64,000 nt of DNA, from the NCBI RefSeq assembly GCF_002095315.1, contig NZ_MLFN01000001.1, positions 62,001 to 126,000 on the forward strand. Direction: 5' to 3'. The position numbers were made by a program, and so were the translations under genes. Below are positions 8,074-17,529 of the stretch, piece by piece. The first letter of the stretch is position 1; every line of letters starts with the position of its first letter. This DNA is from Pantoea conspicua (lineage in GTDB: Bacteria; Pseudomonadota; Gammaproteobacteria; Enterobacterales; Enterobacteriaceae). The notes under the pieces were generated by a model. That model was given only the letters and a program-made list of their open reading frames with translations. It ran no database searches and was not told the origin of the DNA.

Positions 8074-8987
8074 GGCCAGATCGCATCACCTTTCGCGGTG
8101 GCGTAACCATATTGCTGAAACAGCTGCTGACCCTGTGGGCTGCGCATAAAATCGATAAAAGCCTGACCGGCCTGTTCGCCGTGTGGTGCGTTCTTCAGCA
8201 CCGCTGCGTAATAGACCAGCGGTTGGGTATGCAGCGTTTTGTCATGGCCCTGACTGTCTTTCAGCGTGAAACTCACGGTGTCGTATCCCTGTTTCGCCCT
8301 GGCCGGATCACTGAGGTTGATGGCGTCCGGCAGTGCCAGATAAGGCAGCTGTGCGGAACGCACTTCACTTTCATAACCCGCTGCCGCATCCACCTGACCG
8401 CTTTCCAGCCGCGTCAGCAAGCAGCCTTCAAGGTTAACCTGCGCCGGGTTTTGCACCCCGCCCATAATCTTCTCTGCCATACCCGGCTTCTGATAAAACT
8501 TCTCTGCCAGCAGCAGGGTAAAAACAATATTCTGACCTTTAGGATCGTTGACCGGATCGGTGCGTCCAAATTTAAGCCCCGGCGTCGCCAGCAGATCCAG
8601 CCAGCGGCTATCGCTGCCGTTTAACGCGGCAAACTGTTGGGCATATTTTCCTTTCGGGTTATAGGCAATCACCATGCTGGTGCTGGCAACCGGCACCGCG
8701 TTATCGATCAGTCCGGCCTGTTTCAGAATGCGCATCGGACCCGGCGTAATCGAGACAAACACATCGGCGGTCAGTTTCTTACTGGCCAGCAGATGTGCCA
8801 TCCCGTAAGCGCCCTGTCCCTGACCCTGATAATTACTGTTCTGCTGATGGGCGAAGGCTGGCCCAAGACCTTCATCCATTACTTTGCCCATTGAGCCCGC
8901 ATAGGTAACGTGAATATCGTTACCGGCGCTGGCCGATGCGGTTAAACCCATTCCCAGTATCAGCGCCGAATAGCGTAAAAAAGCCAT
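8070..8987 (-). CDS. Molybdate/tungstate-type periplasmic binding protein
   Basis: A signal peptide (LILGMGLTASASAG, cleaved near residue 22) leads into HVTYAGSMGKVMDEGL, the first ligand-binding strand of ModA/WtpA-like oxyanion-binding proteins. TADVFVSITPGPMRILKQAGL and KFGRTDPVNDPKGQN follow in the usual order. At 305 residues the length fits. It is the first gene of a minus-strand operon with the permease and the ASCH gene. A ModE-like palindrome just upstream supports molybdate or tungstate as ligand. Confidence 0.8.
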   Translation of the reverse strand: MAFLRYSALILGMGLTASASAGNDIHVTYAGSMGKVMDEGLGPAFAHQQNSNYQGQGQGAYGMAHLLASKKLTADVFVSITPGPMRILKQAGLIDNAVPVASTSMVIAYNPKGKYAQQFAALNGSDSRWLDLLATPGLKFGRTDPVNDPKGQNIVFTLLLAEKFYQKPGMAEKIMGGVQNPAQVNLEGCLLTRLESGQVDAAAGYESEVRSAQLPYLALPDAINLSDPARAKQGYDTVSFTLKDSQGHDKTLHTQPLVYYAAVLKNAPHGEQAGQAFIDFMRSPQGQQLFQQYGYATAKGDAIWP

Positions 8988-8996
8988 GTCGTTTCT

Positions 8997-9020
8997 CGTT
9001 ATATAAAAAAGTAGATAGCG
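8997..9020 (-). promoter_or_regulatory. ModE-like operator upstream of the anion transporter
   Basis: CGTTATAT (8997-9004) and AGATAGCG (9013-9020) form an imperfect inverted repeat with an 8-bp spacer, similar to the CGTTATAT...ATATAACG form of ModE sites. It lies 10-33 bp before the binding-protein start. The match is by eye and imperfect. Confidence 0.4.
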
Positions 9021-9526
9021 ATTATCGGAACTGAAACATCGACAGGCAAGCGGGAAATTATTGCGAAATATAGCCCGGCGTCAGGTGGTCTGAATTTGAG
9101 GCAGGGAAAGGGATGCTTTTCAGATCATGACGCCCGCCGGGATTAATGAGATACGCACGCGTGCTGGCGGTCAGAAAACACTGAATTTTCCGTCTGATGC
9201 ACCATCTGGCTGCGATCTGACGCGAACCTGTCATCTTAAGTAGAGAATGAGGCAAAATACCCGATACATCATTAAGTTACGTGGTCTCCAGGATTGTTAA
9301 AAAAATCACCGCTTGAACCAGACTGGTGGCGGAAAACGAGACAATCTTCGACAAAAAGATTTAAACTCATCAGCTTTTGGAATTCTGACGACCTGGTCCG
9401 GCGCAAGCGTTAAGAAACAGCTATAGTTATCACCAGACTTCAGAGCCAATAACTTGCAGACCCGATGCTGCGATACATTCCGCTGTTCATTTGCCCGGAG
9501 CCAATAAGCGTTAAAAGAGGTTAATT
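9021..9526. other. Intergenic region without a supported gene
   Basis: About 500 bp separate the divergent binding-protein gene and the small plus-strand gene. Only short frames without convincing ribosome sites occur. Promoters for both flanking genes are expected here, but I see no clear -35/-10 pair. Confidence 0.5.
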
Positions 9527-9796
9527 TTGCAGACAGATCTCTCCTGGAAAACTCTTCACCACATCATCAATCAGACTATCTCTGACATGCTGGATGAACA
9601 TCAGTCGATTAACGTCTTGTCGCTGCGTGCCAGGTTACGCGAACTGGCTGAAAAGGAAGAAGATGAGATGATGGTATTGTGTTACTGGCAGGCGAGCAAA
9701 ATTCTGATGCGTTTACCGGCCACCGTGACGGCCAGCCAGCTAATGTCCGCGGCGCGTCATGCTTTCCGCACTCCCCTCAATCACGACCCACTCTGA
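9527..9796 (+). CDS. Small conserved-looking hypothetical protein
   Basis: The 89-residue protein uses a TTG start with AGAGG six bases upstream. It is mostly helical and acidic in the middle (RELAEKEEDEMMVLCYWQAS). I do not recognise the family. It stands alone between the anion transporter and ahr; size and helical character would suit a small regulatory or adaptor protein, but nothing specific can be claimed. Confidence 0.55.
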   Translation: MQTDLSWKTLHHIINQTISDMLDEHQSINVLSLRARLRELAEKEEDEMMVLCYWQASKILMRLPATVTASQLMSAARHAFRTPLNHDPL

Positions 9797-9960
9797 TTGC
9801 TCTCGCGCAGCATTAGCTGTGCGGCAGTAAAATTCCGCATTTAACCGATGAAAAATCCGCATTATCAGCAGCTTATGACGGCTGCCTGTTGCTATGCTGA
9901 CCATTGAGTTGCCACCGTTATCACCCGGCGATGCATTTATCCGTTGATTGAGGAAAGAGA

Positions 9961-10977
9961 ATGAGTATCAAAAGTTATGCCGCTCTTCATCCCGGCGAAG
10001 CGCTACAGCCCTATGAATACCATCCCGGACCGCTGCAGTCAGAAGAGGTTGAAGTCGCTGTAGAATACTGTGGCATCTGTCACTCCGATCTCTCAATGAT
10101 TGATAATGCCTGGGGTGGATCGACCTATCCGCTGGTGGCGGGACATGAGGTGATTGGCCGCATCGCGGCATTGGGCGACGGTGCGCAGTACAAAGGGCTG
10201 CATATTGGTCAGCGAGTCGGCATCGGCTGGACGGCTAAAAGTTGCCACTATTGCGATGCCTGCCTGAGCGGCGATCAGGTTAATTGTCGTCGGGGCAAAG
10301 TCTCCACCATTAATAATCACGGCGGATTTGCCGAGCGATTGCGGGCGGACTGGCAATGGGTGATTCCGCTACCTGACGGGCTGGATGCCGCCACCGCAGG
10401 CCCGCTGTTGTGCGGCGGCATGACGGTGTTCAAACCGTTGCTGATGCACAACATCTCAGCCCTTAGCCATGTCGGGGTAATTGGTATCGGCGGGTTGGGT
10501 CACATGGCGATCAAAATTCTGCGCGCGCTGGGGGCCGACGTCACCGCATTCACCTCGACAAGCGAAAAGACACCCTCCTTACTGGCGCTGGGGGCAAATC
10601 AGGTTGTCGACAGTCGCGATCTTCAGGCGCTTACTGCACTGGCGGGGCAGTTTGATTTAATTATTAACACCGTTGCGGTCGATCTTGACTGGCAGCCTTA
10701 TTTCACCGCCCTGGCGCCGCATGGAAATTTTCATACGCTGGGTGCGGTGATGACACCGTTCAGCGTGCCAGCCTTTAACCTGATTGTCGGCGATCGCAGC
10801 CTGAGCGGTTCCTCGACCGGATCACCGGTTCAGCTCCGGGCGCTGTTAAAACTGGCGACCCGCGCCAATATCGCGCCGATAGTGGAATATTTTCCGATGT
10901 CGCAGATCAATCAGGCGCTCGACCATTTACGCGCGGGGAAAGCCCATTATCGCATCGTCATGAAGGCGGATTTTTGA
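9961..10977 (+). CDS. ahr: NADPH-dependent zinc aldehyde reductase Ahr (YjgB type)
   Basis: The 338-residue medium-chain alcohol dehydrogenase matches E. coli Ahr/YjgB closely from memory. The catalytic zinc ligands lie in CGICHSD (near residue 38) and GHE (near residue 61), the structural zinc cysteines follow in [15 protein letters not shown], and the Rossmann motif is [17 protein letters not shown]. The C-terminal [12 protein letters not shown] also agrees with Ahr. It reduces a range of aldehydes to alcohols. AGGAAAG just before the ATG supports the start. Confidence 0.9.
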   Translation: MSIKSYAALHPGEALQPYEYHPGPLQSEEVEVAVEYCGICHSDLSMIDNAWGGSTYPLVAGHEVIGRIAALGDGAQYKGLHIGQRVGIGWTAKSCHYCDACLSGDQVNCRRGKVSTINNHGGFAERLRADWQWVIPLPDGLDAATAGPLLCGGMTVFKPLLMHNISALSHVGVIGIGGLGHMAIKILRALGADVTAFTSTSEKTPSLLALGANQVVDSRDLQALTALAGQFDLIINTVAVDLDWQPYFTALAPHGNFHTLGAVMTPFSVPAFNLIVGDRSLSGSSTGSPVQLRALLKLATRANIAPIVEYFPMSQINQALDHLRAGKAHYRIVMKADF

Positions 10978-11086
10978 TTCTGACGCCTGAATTAGTGGCT
11001 GCTTCGTTCAGGCACCGCTGTTTTTCCTGAACTCTGTTAAAATTGACCTTTATGCCACTTTGCAGGATGCATGCTCGGGAGAAACT

Positions 11087-11614
11087 ATGTTGTGGATTTG
11101 GAATGCCCTGATTGTTCTGGCCACCGTTATTGGCATGGAGATAACGGCTGCGCTGGCACACAGATATATTATGCATGGCTGGGGTTGGGGCTGGCATCTT
11201 TCACATCACGAGCCGCACAAAGGCTGGTTTGAACTCAACGATATGTACGCGGTCTTATTCGCCGGACTGGCGATTCTGCTGATTTATCTCGGTAGCACCG
11301 GCGTCTGGCCACTGCAGTGGATTGGTGCAGGAATGACGGTTTATGGCCTGCTCTATTTCATGGTGCATGACGGGCTGGTGCATCAGCGCTGGCCGTTCCG
11401 CTACATTCCGCGTCGCGGTTATTTCCGCCGTCTCTATATGGCGCATCGGATGCATCATGCTGTGCGCGGTAAAGAAGGCTGCGTGTCGTTTGGCTTCCTG
11501 TACGCGCCGCCGCTGTCAAAGCTGCAGGCGACGCTACGGGAACGTCACGGCGCTAAAGCGGGCGCTGCCAGAGATATGCCGGACGAGGAGCATGACGCGC
11601 CAGCCGGGAAGTAA
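11087..11614 (+). CDS. crtZ: Beta-carotene 3-hydroxylase
   Basis: CrtZ (175 residues) is a membrane di-iron hydroxylase that converts beta-carotene to zeaxanthin. Histidine clusters typical of the family are present: HRYIMHGWGWGWHLSHHEPH at residues 21-40 and MAHRMHHAVRG near residue 120. The start at 11087 (MLWIWNALIV) matches Pantoea CrtZ and has GGGAG upstream; an earlier in-frame ATG lacks this. It is convergent with crtB, overlapping it by 62 bp, which is also the arrangement seen in P. ananatis. Confidence 0.96.
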   Translation: MLWIWNALIVLATVIGMEITAALAHRYIMHGWGWGWHLSHHEPHKGWFELNDMYAVLFAGLAILLIYLGSTGVWPLQWIGAGMTVYGLLYFMVHDGLVHQRWPFRYIPRRGYFRRLYMAHRMHHAVRGKEGCVSFGFLYAPPLSKLQATLRERHGAKAGAARDMPDEEHDAPAGK

Positions 11615-12482
11615 TCGCCTGGCCTGAAGCCGTCACCAGCAGCACCAGTTTCTCGGGTGTGCTGGTGGACTGGCGTTGATCCCACGCCTGCTGACCCGCC
11701 TCATCGACCTTCGTCCCAATCTTACGATACACCTGCTTCGCCGTAGCGATCGCCCATGCCGAGCGCAACGGTAAGCCAGCTAAACCCGCGGTGGCCGAGT
11801 GATAATAGGGTTCCGCGTGCTGCACCAGCCGCCGCGCAATCCGGCTCAGTGCCTGACGATGTTCAGGCGCAGCCAGGTTTTCGGTGGTTAATCCTTCTTC
11901 AGCCAGCCATGCCGCAGGCAGATAGCAGCGGCCCGCTTGCGCATCGTCGACGATGTCGCGCGCAATATTGGTCAGCTGAAAGGCGAGACCCAAATCGCAG
12001 GCACGATCTAAAGTCGCGTTATCGCGCACGCCCATGATCTGCGCCATCATCAGACCCACCACGCCCGCTACGTGATAGCAGTAACGCAGGGTGTCATCCA
12101 GCGTCTGATAACGAGCACCGCGCACGTCCATCGCAAAACCGGCCAGATGATCAAAGGCGTAGGCGGGCAGGATGTCGTGTGCCATTGCCACTTCCTGAAA
12201 CGCGGCAAATGCCGGTTCATGCATCTGCGAACCGGCGTAGGCCTGGCGCGTTTTCATCTCCAGCTGCGCCAGCCGCTGTTCAGGTGATTGCAGTGAAGGC
12301 GCATCATTGCTGAAACCCAGTACCTGATCGTCGATCACGTCATCACAGTGGCGGCACCAGGCGTAGAGCATCAGCACGCTGCGTCGGGTTTTGGCATCAA
12401 ACAACTTCGAGGCGGTGGCAAAACTTTTCGATCCCACCTCCATGGTTTCAACGGCATGATCGAGTAATGACGCATTATTCAA
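11553..12482 (-). CDS. crtB: Phytoene synthase
   Basis: CrtB (309 residues) joins two geranylgeranyl diphosphates into phytoene. The aspartate-rich motifs are visible: YAWCRHCDDVIDD near residue 41 and the second motif TNIARDIVDDA near residue 171. The start is TTG, overlapping the crtI stop (TTGA), with GGAGG seven bases upstream. It is the last gene of the crtE-X-Y-I-B operon. Confidence 0.96.
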   Translation of the reverse strand: MNNASLLDHAVETMEVGSKSFATASKLFDAKTRRSVLMLYAWCRHCDDVIDDQVLGFSNDAPSLQSPEQRLAQLEMKTRQAYAGSQMHEPAFAAFQEVAMAHDILPAYAFDHLAGFAMDVRGARYQTLDDTLRYCYHVAGVVGLMMAQIMGVRDNATLDRACDLGLAFQLTNIARDIVDDAQAGRCYLPAAWLAEEGLTTENLAAPEHRQALSRIARRLVQHAEPYYHSATAGLAGLPLRSAWAIATAKQVYRKIGTKVDEAGQQAWDQRQSTSTPEKLVLLVTASGQAITSRLARHAPRPAYLWQRPL

Positions 12483-13956
12483 GCCAGATCCTCCAGCATT
12501 AATCCTGCCGTCGCTTTCGCTGATCCAATCACGCCGGGAATGCCCGCACCAGGATGGGTACCTGCGCCAACCAGATAGAGATTATTGATATGCTTATCGC
12601 GGTTGTGCGGCCGGAACCAGGCACTCTGCGTCAGAATAGGTTCCACCGAGAAGGCGGATCCCTGATATGCATTCAGTTCATCGCGGAAATCAAACGGCGT
12701 GAACATCCGATGCGTTACCAGCTGGCTGCGCAGGCCTGGCATGTAGTGCTGCTCAAGATAGTCAAAGATACGATCGCGCAGTCGTGGGCCTTCGACGGAC
12801 CAGTCAAGATCGGCGGTACCGAGATGAGGCACCGGTGCCAGAACGTAATAGCTGCCGCATCCCGGCGGAGCAAGCGACGGATCGGTGACGCACGGGGCAT
12901 GAAGGTAGAGTGAAAAGTCCTCCGCCAGTCCATCGCGATTAAAAATTTCATCGATTAATTCGCGATAGCGCGGTCCGAAGCAAACGGTATGGTGCGCGAG
13001 TTGATCGTGATGATGATTAAGACCAAAATAGAGCACAAACAGTGAGTTACTCATCCGCTTGCCCTGCAGGGTTTGTCCCTGCGCGACCGATGCCGGATGC
13101 TGACTCAGCAGATCGCGGTAGGTATGGACCACGTCGGCATTCGAGGCAACAGCGGTGGTCGGCAACACCCGTCCGTCCTGAAGATGAACGGCAGTGATCT
13201 TGTCTCCCGCGGTTTCCAGCCGGGCGACTTTGGCATTCAGTTCAACTTCACCACCCAGATCTTCAAACAGTTTCACCATACCCTGCACCAGTGCGCCGGT
13301 GCCACCGCGCGGGAACCAGACACCCCATTCGCGCTCCAGCGCATGAATCAGGGTATAAATCGACGAAGTGGCAAACGGATTACCGCCCACCAGTAGCGAG
13401 TGGAAGGAGAACGCCTGGCGCAGGTGCTCATCTTCGATGTAGCTCGCCACCTTGCTATAAACACTGCGCCACGCCTGCAGTTTAGCCAGCTGTGGGGCAG
13501 CGCGCAGCATATCGCGGAAGGATAAAAACGGCACGGTACCGAGCTTCAGATAGCCCTCGGCAAACACCGCACGCGAATAGGCGAGGAAACGGCGATAGCT
13601 TCTACGTCACGCGGATTGAAAGCGGCAATTTGTGTCTCCAGTGCCGGCTGGTCATTGTCGTAGCTGAACACTTTGCCAGACTCCCAGCACAGGCGATAAA
13701 ACGGTTTTACCGGCAGCAATTCGACATAATCGGACAGCTGCTTACCGGCCAGCACGAACAGCTCTTCGATGGCGCTGGGATCGGTAATGACCGTTGGGCC
13801 AGCATCAAAGGTATAACCCTGATCCTGATAAACATAAGCCCGACCGCCCGGCTTATCGCGCTGCTCCAGCAGTCGGGTAGGGATACCGGCAGCCTGAAGG
13901 CGGATCGCCAGCGCCAGGCCACCAAAGCCTGCACCAATTACTGTGGTTCTTTTCAT
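12479..13956 (-). pseudogene. crtI: Phytoene desaturase, interrupted by a one-base deletion
   Basis: CrtI introduces four double bonds into phytoene to give lycopene. The FAD-binding start VIGAGFGGLALAIRLQAAG is intact, but the frame is lost after FNPRDVE near 13598. The correct frame resumes and continues to the normal C-terminus (GAGIPGVIGSAKATAGLMLE). Restoring one G to give GAAGGCTAT reconnects the two parts as DVEGYRRFLAYSRAVF and gives 492 residues, the same length as P. ananatis CrtI. As written, the gene is broken and the strain would accumulate colourless phytoene; a sequencing error is equally possible. Confidence 0.93.
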
Positions 13957-15113
13957 TGCATCGCCTGTTGACGGTGAGGAGTCATAACAGCCTGTAGCGC
14001 TGCCAGTACGGGAACCGGCGGCTTGCCGCTTAAAATGCGCAGCCGATCAGGCAAAGTAAGTTTTCCCGCATAAAAGCGGGCAATCAGGCCTTCCGGCAGG
14101 CCGTAAAAACGCTGCATCACCTGCCAGCGCTGGTCGGCTGGACCGGCCAGAAACAGCATCCGGTTCAGCATGCGAAAAAATCGCTGCTGCTGCCAGGCCT
14201 CGCTGGCGAAGTGCTGAATAGTGGCGTGCAGCGTATCCGAATTAAAGGTAGTCATCTGCGCCAGCCGATCGGCCAGCGCCACCGCCAGCGGCAGAGAGTA
14301 GCCGGTGGTGGGATGAAACAGCCCGGCGCGCAATCCGCTGCACGGCAGATCGCGGGTCTGCCAGAAGACGTCAATGTCGCCGGTCAGGGTAATCGGCAGC
14401 GCACCCTGTTCTTCACGCAACAGCCGCGTTAACTGCCAGCCCTGGCGAGCGGCATAGTCGCGAATATTCTGCCGGGCGCGATCGGCGCTCAGCGTAGCGT
14501 CATCAATGTAGTGAGTATCTTCAATTAACAGGGTGTCGGCTGAGAAGGGCAGACTGTAGACAAAGCGGTAACCTGCCTGTTGATCGACCGTCGCATCCAT
14601 AATGATCGGTGTGGTCAGACCGTGCGGCTGGCTCAGTTGCCACTCCTGCCCGACAAACGCCTGAAACCCCATGCGTAACGCCCTATCCGGCTGATAACCC
14701 CGGCCATCAATCACGGCGCTGGCCTCCAGCACACGGCCATCGGCCAGGGTTACCGAGCGTGAAGCCACGCTTTCAACCGCGGTGTTCAGCAACAGATGCT
14801 GTTCAAAACGATCATGCATCACCTCCGCGAAACGTTCAGCCGTCACGCAAAAATAACCGCTGTTAAGGTTGCGGTGACGCTGGGGGAAACGCACCTGATA
14901 GCCAGGCCAGTGATGAACCACCAGCGGGGCGACCCAGCGGTGCTGGGTTTCGCTGAGATCCTCGGCGTGAAACGACCAGGTATGATTAGCACCGGGCTGA
15001 CTCTCAGCCTCAATCAGCAGAATACGCAGTGACGGATGTTGCTGGCGCAGGCGTAATGCGATTAAGCCATTGGCCAGCCCGCCGCCGACCAGAATCAGAT
15101 CATACGACGGCAT
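13953..15113 (-). CDS. crtY: Lycopene beta-cyclase
   Basis: CrtY (386 residues) cyclises both ends of lycopene to beta-carotene. The N-terminal dinucleotide motif LILVGGGLANGLIALRL and the family segments NHTWSFHAEDL and GLFHPTTGYSLPLAV are clear. It overlaps crtX upstream by 14 bp and crtI downstream by 4 bp (ATGA), so the operon is translationally coupled throughout. Confidence 0.96.
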   Translation of the reverse strand: MPSYDLILVGGGLANGLIALRLRQQHPSLRILLIEAESQPGANHTWSFHAEDLSETQHRWVAPLVVHHWPGYQVRFPQRHRNLNSGYFCVTAERFAEVMHDRFEQHLLLNTAVESVASRSVTLADGRVLEASAVIDGRGYQPDRALRMGFQAFVGQEWQLSQPHGLTTPIIMDATVDQQAGYRFVYSLPFSADTLLIEDTHYIDDATLSADRARQNIRDYAARQGWQLTRLLREEQGALPITLTGDIDVFWQTRDLPCSGLRAGLFHPTTGYSLPLAVALADRLAQMTTFNSDTLHATIQHFASEAWQQQRFFRMLNRMLFLAGPADQRWQVMQRFYGLPEGLIARFYAGKLTLPDRLRILSGKPPVPVLAALQAVMTPHRQQAMQ

Positions 15114-16392
15114 AGTCCCTCCTGGTCACAACGGGCCGTCGGGTGCGCATCGCCTGCTCGACAATGTCTGCCGCCAGCGCAGTGCCGCCCGCCGCGGTGA
15201 CAGCGTTGCGCATCCGGGTCATCTGCTGCCGGTAACTGTCGTCGTCGAGCAGCGCCTGCAGTTGCCGGGCCAGTGCATGGCTGGTGGCAAAACGGGAAAC
15301 GCGACGTCCGACGCCATGATAAACAATGCGCGCGGCAACGCCCGGCTGATCAAAAGCCAGTGGGATCGCCAGCAACGGCGTCAGATGATGAATAGCATCG
15401 AGTACGGTATTCATACCGCCGTGGGTAATTGCCAGATCCGCCTGGGATAGGGCGGCAGCCTGGTCGGCAAAATCCACCACCTCTGTCTGACTGCTACGCG
15501 CCAGTTTCTCGGCCTGAAACGGTGTCAGGCGACCGCAGTGCGCCAGCAGCAACTGCGCATCCAGCTCCTGGCAGGCCCGGACGATGGTTTTGAATAAGCC
15601 GTAACGGTGTCCCTGCAGCGTGCCGAGTGAGGCGAAAATCCGGGGTTTGTCGCCATGCGGAAAGTAGCGTGGGGCAGGTGATGAAGATGGCATAGTGGCG
15701 CGCAGCGGTCCGACCGCATGAAAATGGTCCGGCAGCGCCTGGCGCGGAAAATCAAATTCCGGAATCAGCTGGCTGATCTGGGCCAGCGGTGAAAAACAGT
15801 GGTGCAGTTTTTCCCGCGGCGCTAATCCCAGCGCATGGGCATTGCGGGCGATAACCCGATCGTGACGGCGCATCAGCCAGTCATAAATTTTTTCACTGGT
15901 GCGATAACGTTCACGTGCCGCATCGCTGGTGCCATAGTCAAACGGCATCACCGCCAGCGGAAAGTCAGCTTCACGGTTGAGCGGCAGCGCGCAGGCCACC
16001 GACACATAAGGCAGATCCAGCGCTTCCGCCGCCAGCGCGCCGGCAGGCTCCATCTGATCGACAATCACCCCGTCGACGGCCAGCGTATTCAGCACCACCG
16101 GCAGCTCACGACAAAGCATATCGCTGGTGCGGGCCATCTCGTTGATCAGTTTCAGCATAGACGGGCCCAGCGGATGCGCCGCCAGTTGCAACGTATGCGT
16201 CAGGCTGCCCGCAGGATGAGTGGATAATCCCAGCGGGAAAAAAGCGATATTACTGTCATTGAGTAACGCCTTAACATCGATTTGCTGGATGAACGTCACG
16301 CGATGACCGCGTGCAATCAGGGCCTGGCTGAGATGCTGAAGCGCCCGAACGTGGCTGAAGAAAGGCGGCGCAATCACCGCAAAGTGGCTCAT
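15100..16392 (-). CDS. crtX: Zeaxanthin glucosyltransferase
   Basis: CrtX (430 residues) transfers glucose from UDP-glucose to zeaxanthin to make the mono- and diglucosides typical of Pantoea. It is a GT-B fold family-1 transferase. The C-terminal nucleotide-sugar box is visible around ITHGGMNTVLDAIHHLTPLL with the downstream PLAFDQPGVAARI. AAGGATG precedes the ATG. It directly follows crtE with 9 bp between them and no idi gene, unlike the P. agglomerans cluster. Confidence 0.95.
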   Translation of the reverse strand: MSHFAVIAPPFFSHVRALQHLSQALIARGHRVTFIQQIDVKALLNDSNIAFFPLGLSTHPAGSLTHTLQLAAHPLGPSMLKLINEMARTSDMLCRELPVVLNTLAVDGVIVDQMEPAGALAAEALDLPYVSVACALPLNREADFPLAVMPFDYGTSDAARERYRTSEKIYDWLMRRHDRVIARNAHALGLAPREKLHHCFSPLAQISQLIPEFDFPRQALPDHFHAVGPLRATMPSSSPAPRYFPHGDKPRIFASLGTLQGHRYGLFKTIVRACQELDAQLLLAHCGRLTPFQAEKLARSSQTEVVDFADQAAALSQADLAITHGGMNTVLDAIHHLTPLLAIPLAFDQPGVAARIVYHGVGRRVSRFATSHALARQLQALLDDDSYRQQMTRMRNAVTAAGGTALAADIVEQAMRTRRPVVTRRDYAVV

Positions 16393-16401
16393 GCAGCATC
16401 C

Positions 16402-17310
16402 TTAACTGACGGCAGCGAGTTTTTTCTCAAACCAGGCCTGAATGAAATGTTCTGTGGCGTAACCGTCATGGCAGGCCAGCAGAAGATGTTCGCTGGCGCA
16501 ACGCAAATGATCGCGCAGGCGGTTTTCGACCGCCTGGGTGCCCAGCAGGTTGACCAGCGTCGACTTGCCCGCATCCTGATTAATATCTTTACCGGTATCG
16601 CTCATACCATCGGTCAAGTCATCCAGCAGTTGAAATGCCTGTCCAAGATTGAGTGAGAACCGATGAAGCTGCTCGCGTACGTCATCTGACGCACCGGCGG
16701 CAATCGAGGCCATCTGCATGGAGGCGCAAAACAGGGTGCTGGTTTTAAAATGATTGGTCATCAGAATGGCATCAGCGCTGCGCGGTTTATCCCCTTCGGA
16801 GAGGTCTTTAAACTGCCCCTGCACCAGCCCCTGCATCCCGATTGCATGGGAGAGTTCGCTGACCGCCTGCGTTCTGGCGCTGGCCGAGAGACTTTCTGCC
16901 GTCGCAATCACGCCAAAGGCTTTGCTCAGCAAGGCGACCGCCGCCAGAATCGCCACATGTTCACCATACTGGCAATGAATGGTAGGGCGTCCACGCCGCA
17001 TCTGCGCGTCATCCATACAGGGCATGTCATCCAGAATAAGCGAAGCGGCATGGACCATCTCAACCGCACAGGCGAGATCCAGCAGGCCGGTCGGGCTGGC
17101 TTTACAGCCGAGATCGCGTGCCGCCAGCAGCAGCAGCATCGGACGAATACGTTTACCCGGTGCCAGTGCGCCTTCGCGCATTGCCGCACCGACAAAATCA
17201 CGTTCACCTTCGACCGGCAACAAGGTGTCGAGCCGTTGCTCAATATCGTTCAACAGATTTGCTGCATCGCTGTGTGTGGAATTGACGTGTTTTTCTGCGC
17301 AGACCGTCAT
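16402..17310 (-). CDS. crtE: Geranylgeranyl diphosphate synthase
   Basis: CrtE (302 residues) extends farnesyl diphosphate to C20 geranylgeranyl diphosphate, the carotenoid precursor. The first aspartate-rich motif LILDDMPCMDDAQMRRGRPT (near residue 83) and the second, FQLLDDLTDGMSDTGKD, are present. It is the promoter-proximal gene of the operon, with AAGGACAG before its ATG. The sequence closely resembles P. ananatis CrtE. Confidence 0.96.
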   Translation of the reverse strand: MTVCAEKHVNSTHSDAANLLNDIEQRLDTLLPVEGERDFVGAAMREGALAPGKRIRPMLLLLAARDLGCKASPTGLLDLACAVEMVHAASLILDDMPCMDDAQMRRGRPTIHCQYGEHVAILAAVALLSKAFGVIATAESLSASARTQAVSELSHAIGMQGLVQGQFKDLSEGDKPRSADAILMTNHFKTSTLFCASMQMASIAAGASDDVREQLHRFSLNLGQAFQLLDDLTDGMSDTGKDINQDAGKSTLVNLLGTQAVENRLRDHLRCASEHLLLACHDGYATEHFIQAWFEKKLAAVS

Positions 17311-17529
17311 TAAGGCTGTCCTTATCTACAGAGGAATTCACAGCAGGTCGAAATGATTCGATGCCATCTTTAATAATCGTCCCCGGCTGCCATAGCATAG
17401 TTGGCAGGTTTTCAAAGAACGGCGGGTAAATCCATCCAAACAATAGTAGTAGAGGATCACGAAAAAGTTGGGAAATTCAGCGGCATTCAGCGTTTCTTTA
17501 CCTGAATTTTACCGTGAGCCGGAGCCGGA

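Noticed and set aside
9058-9255. 65-codon minus-strand frame in the intergenic region
   Set aside because: No ribosome site and unlikely composition; kept only as intergenic sequence.
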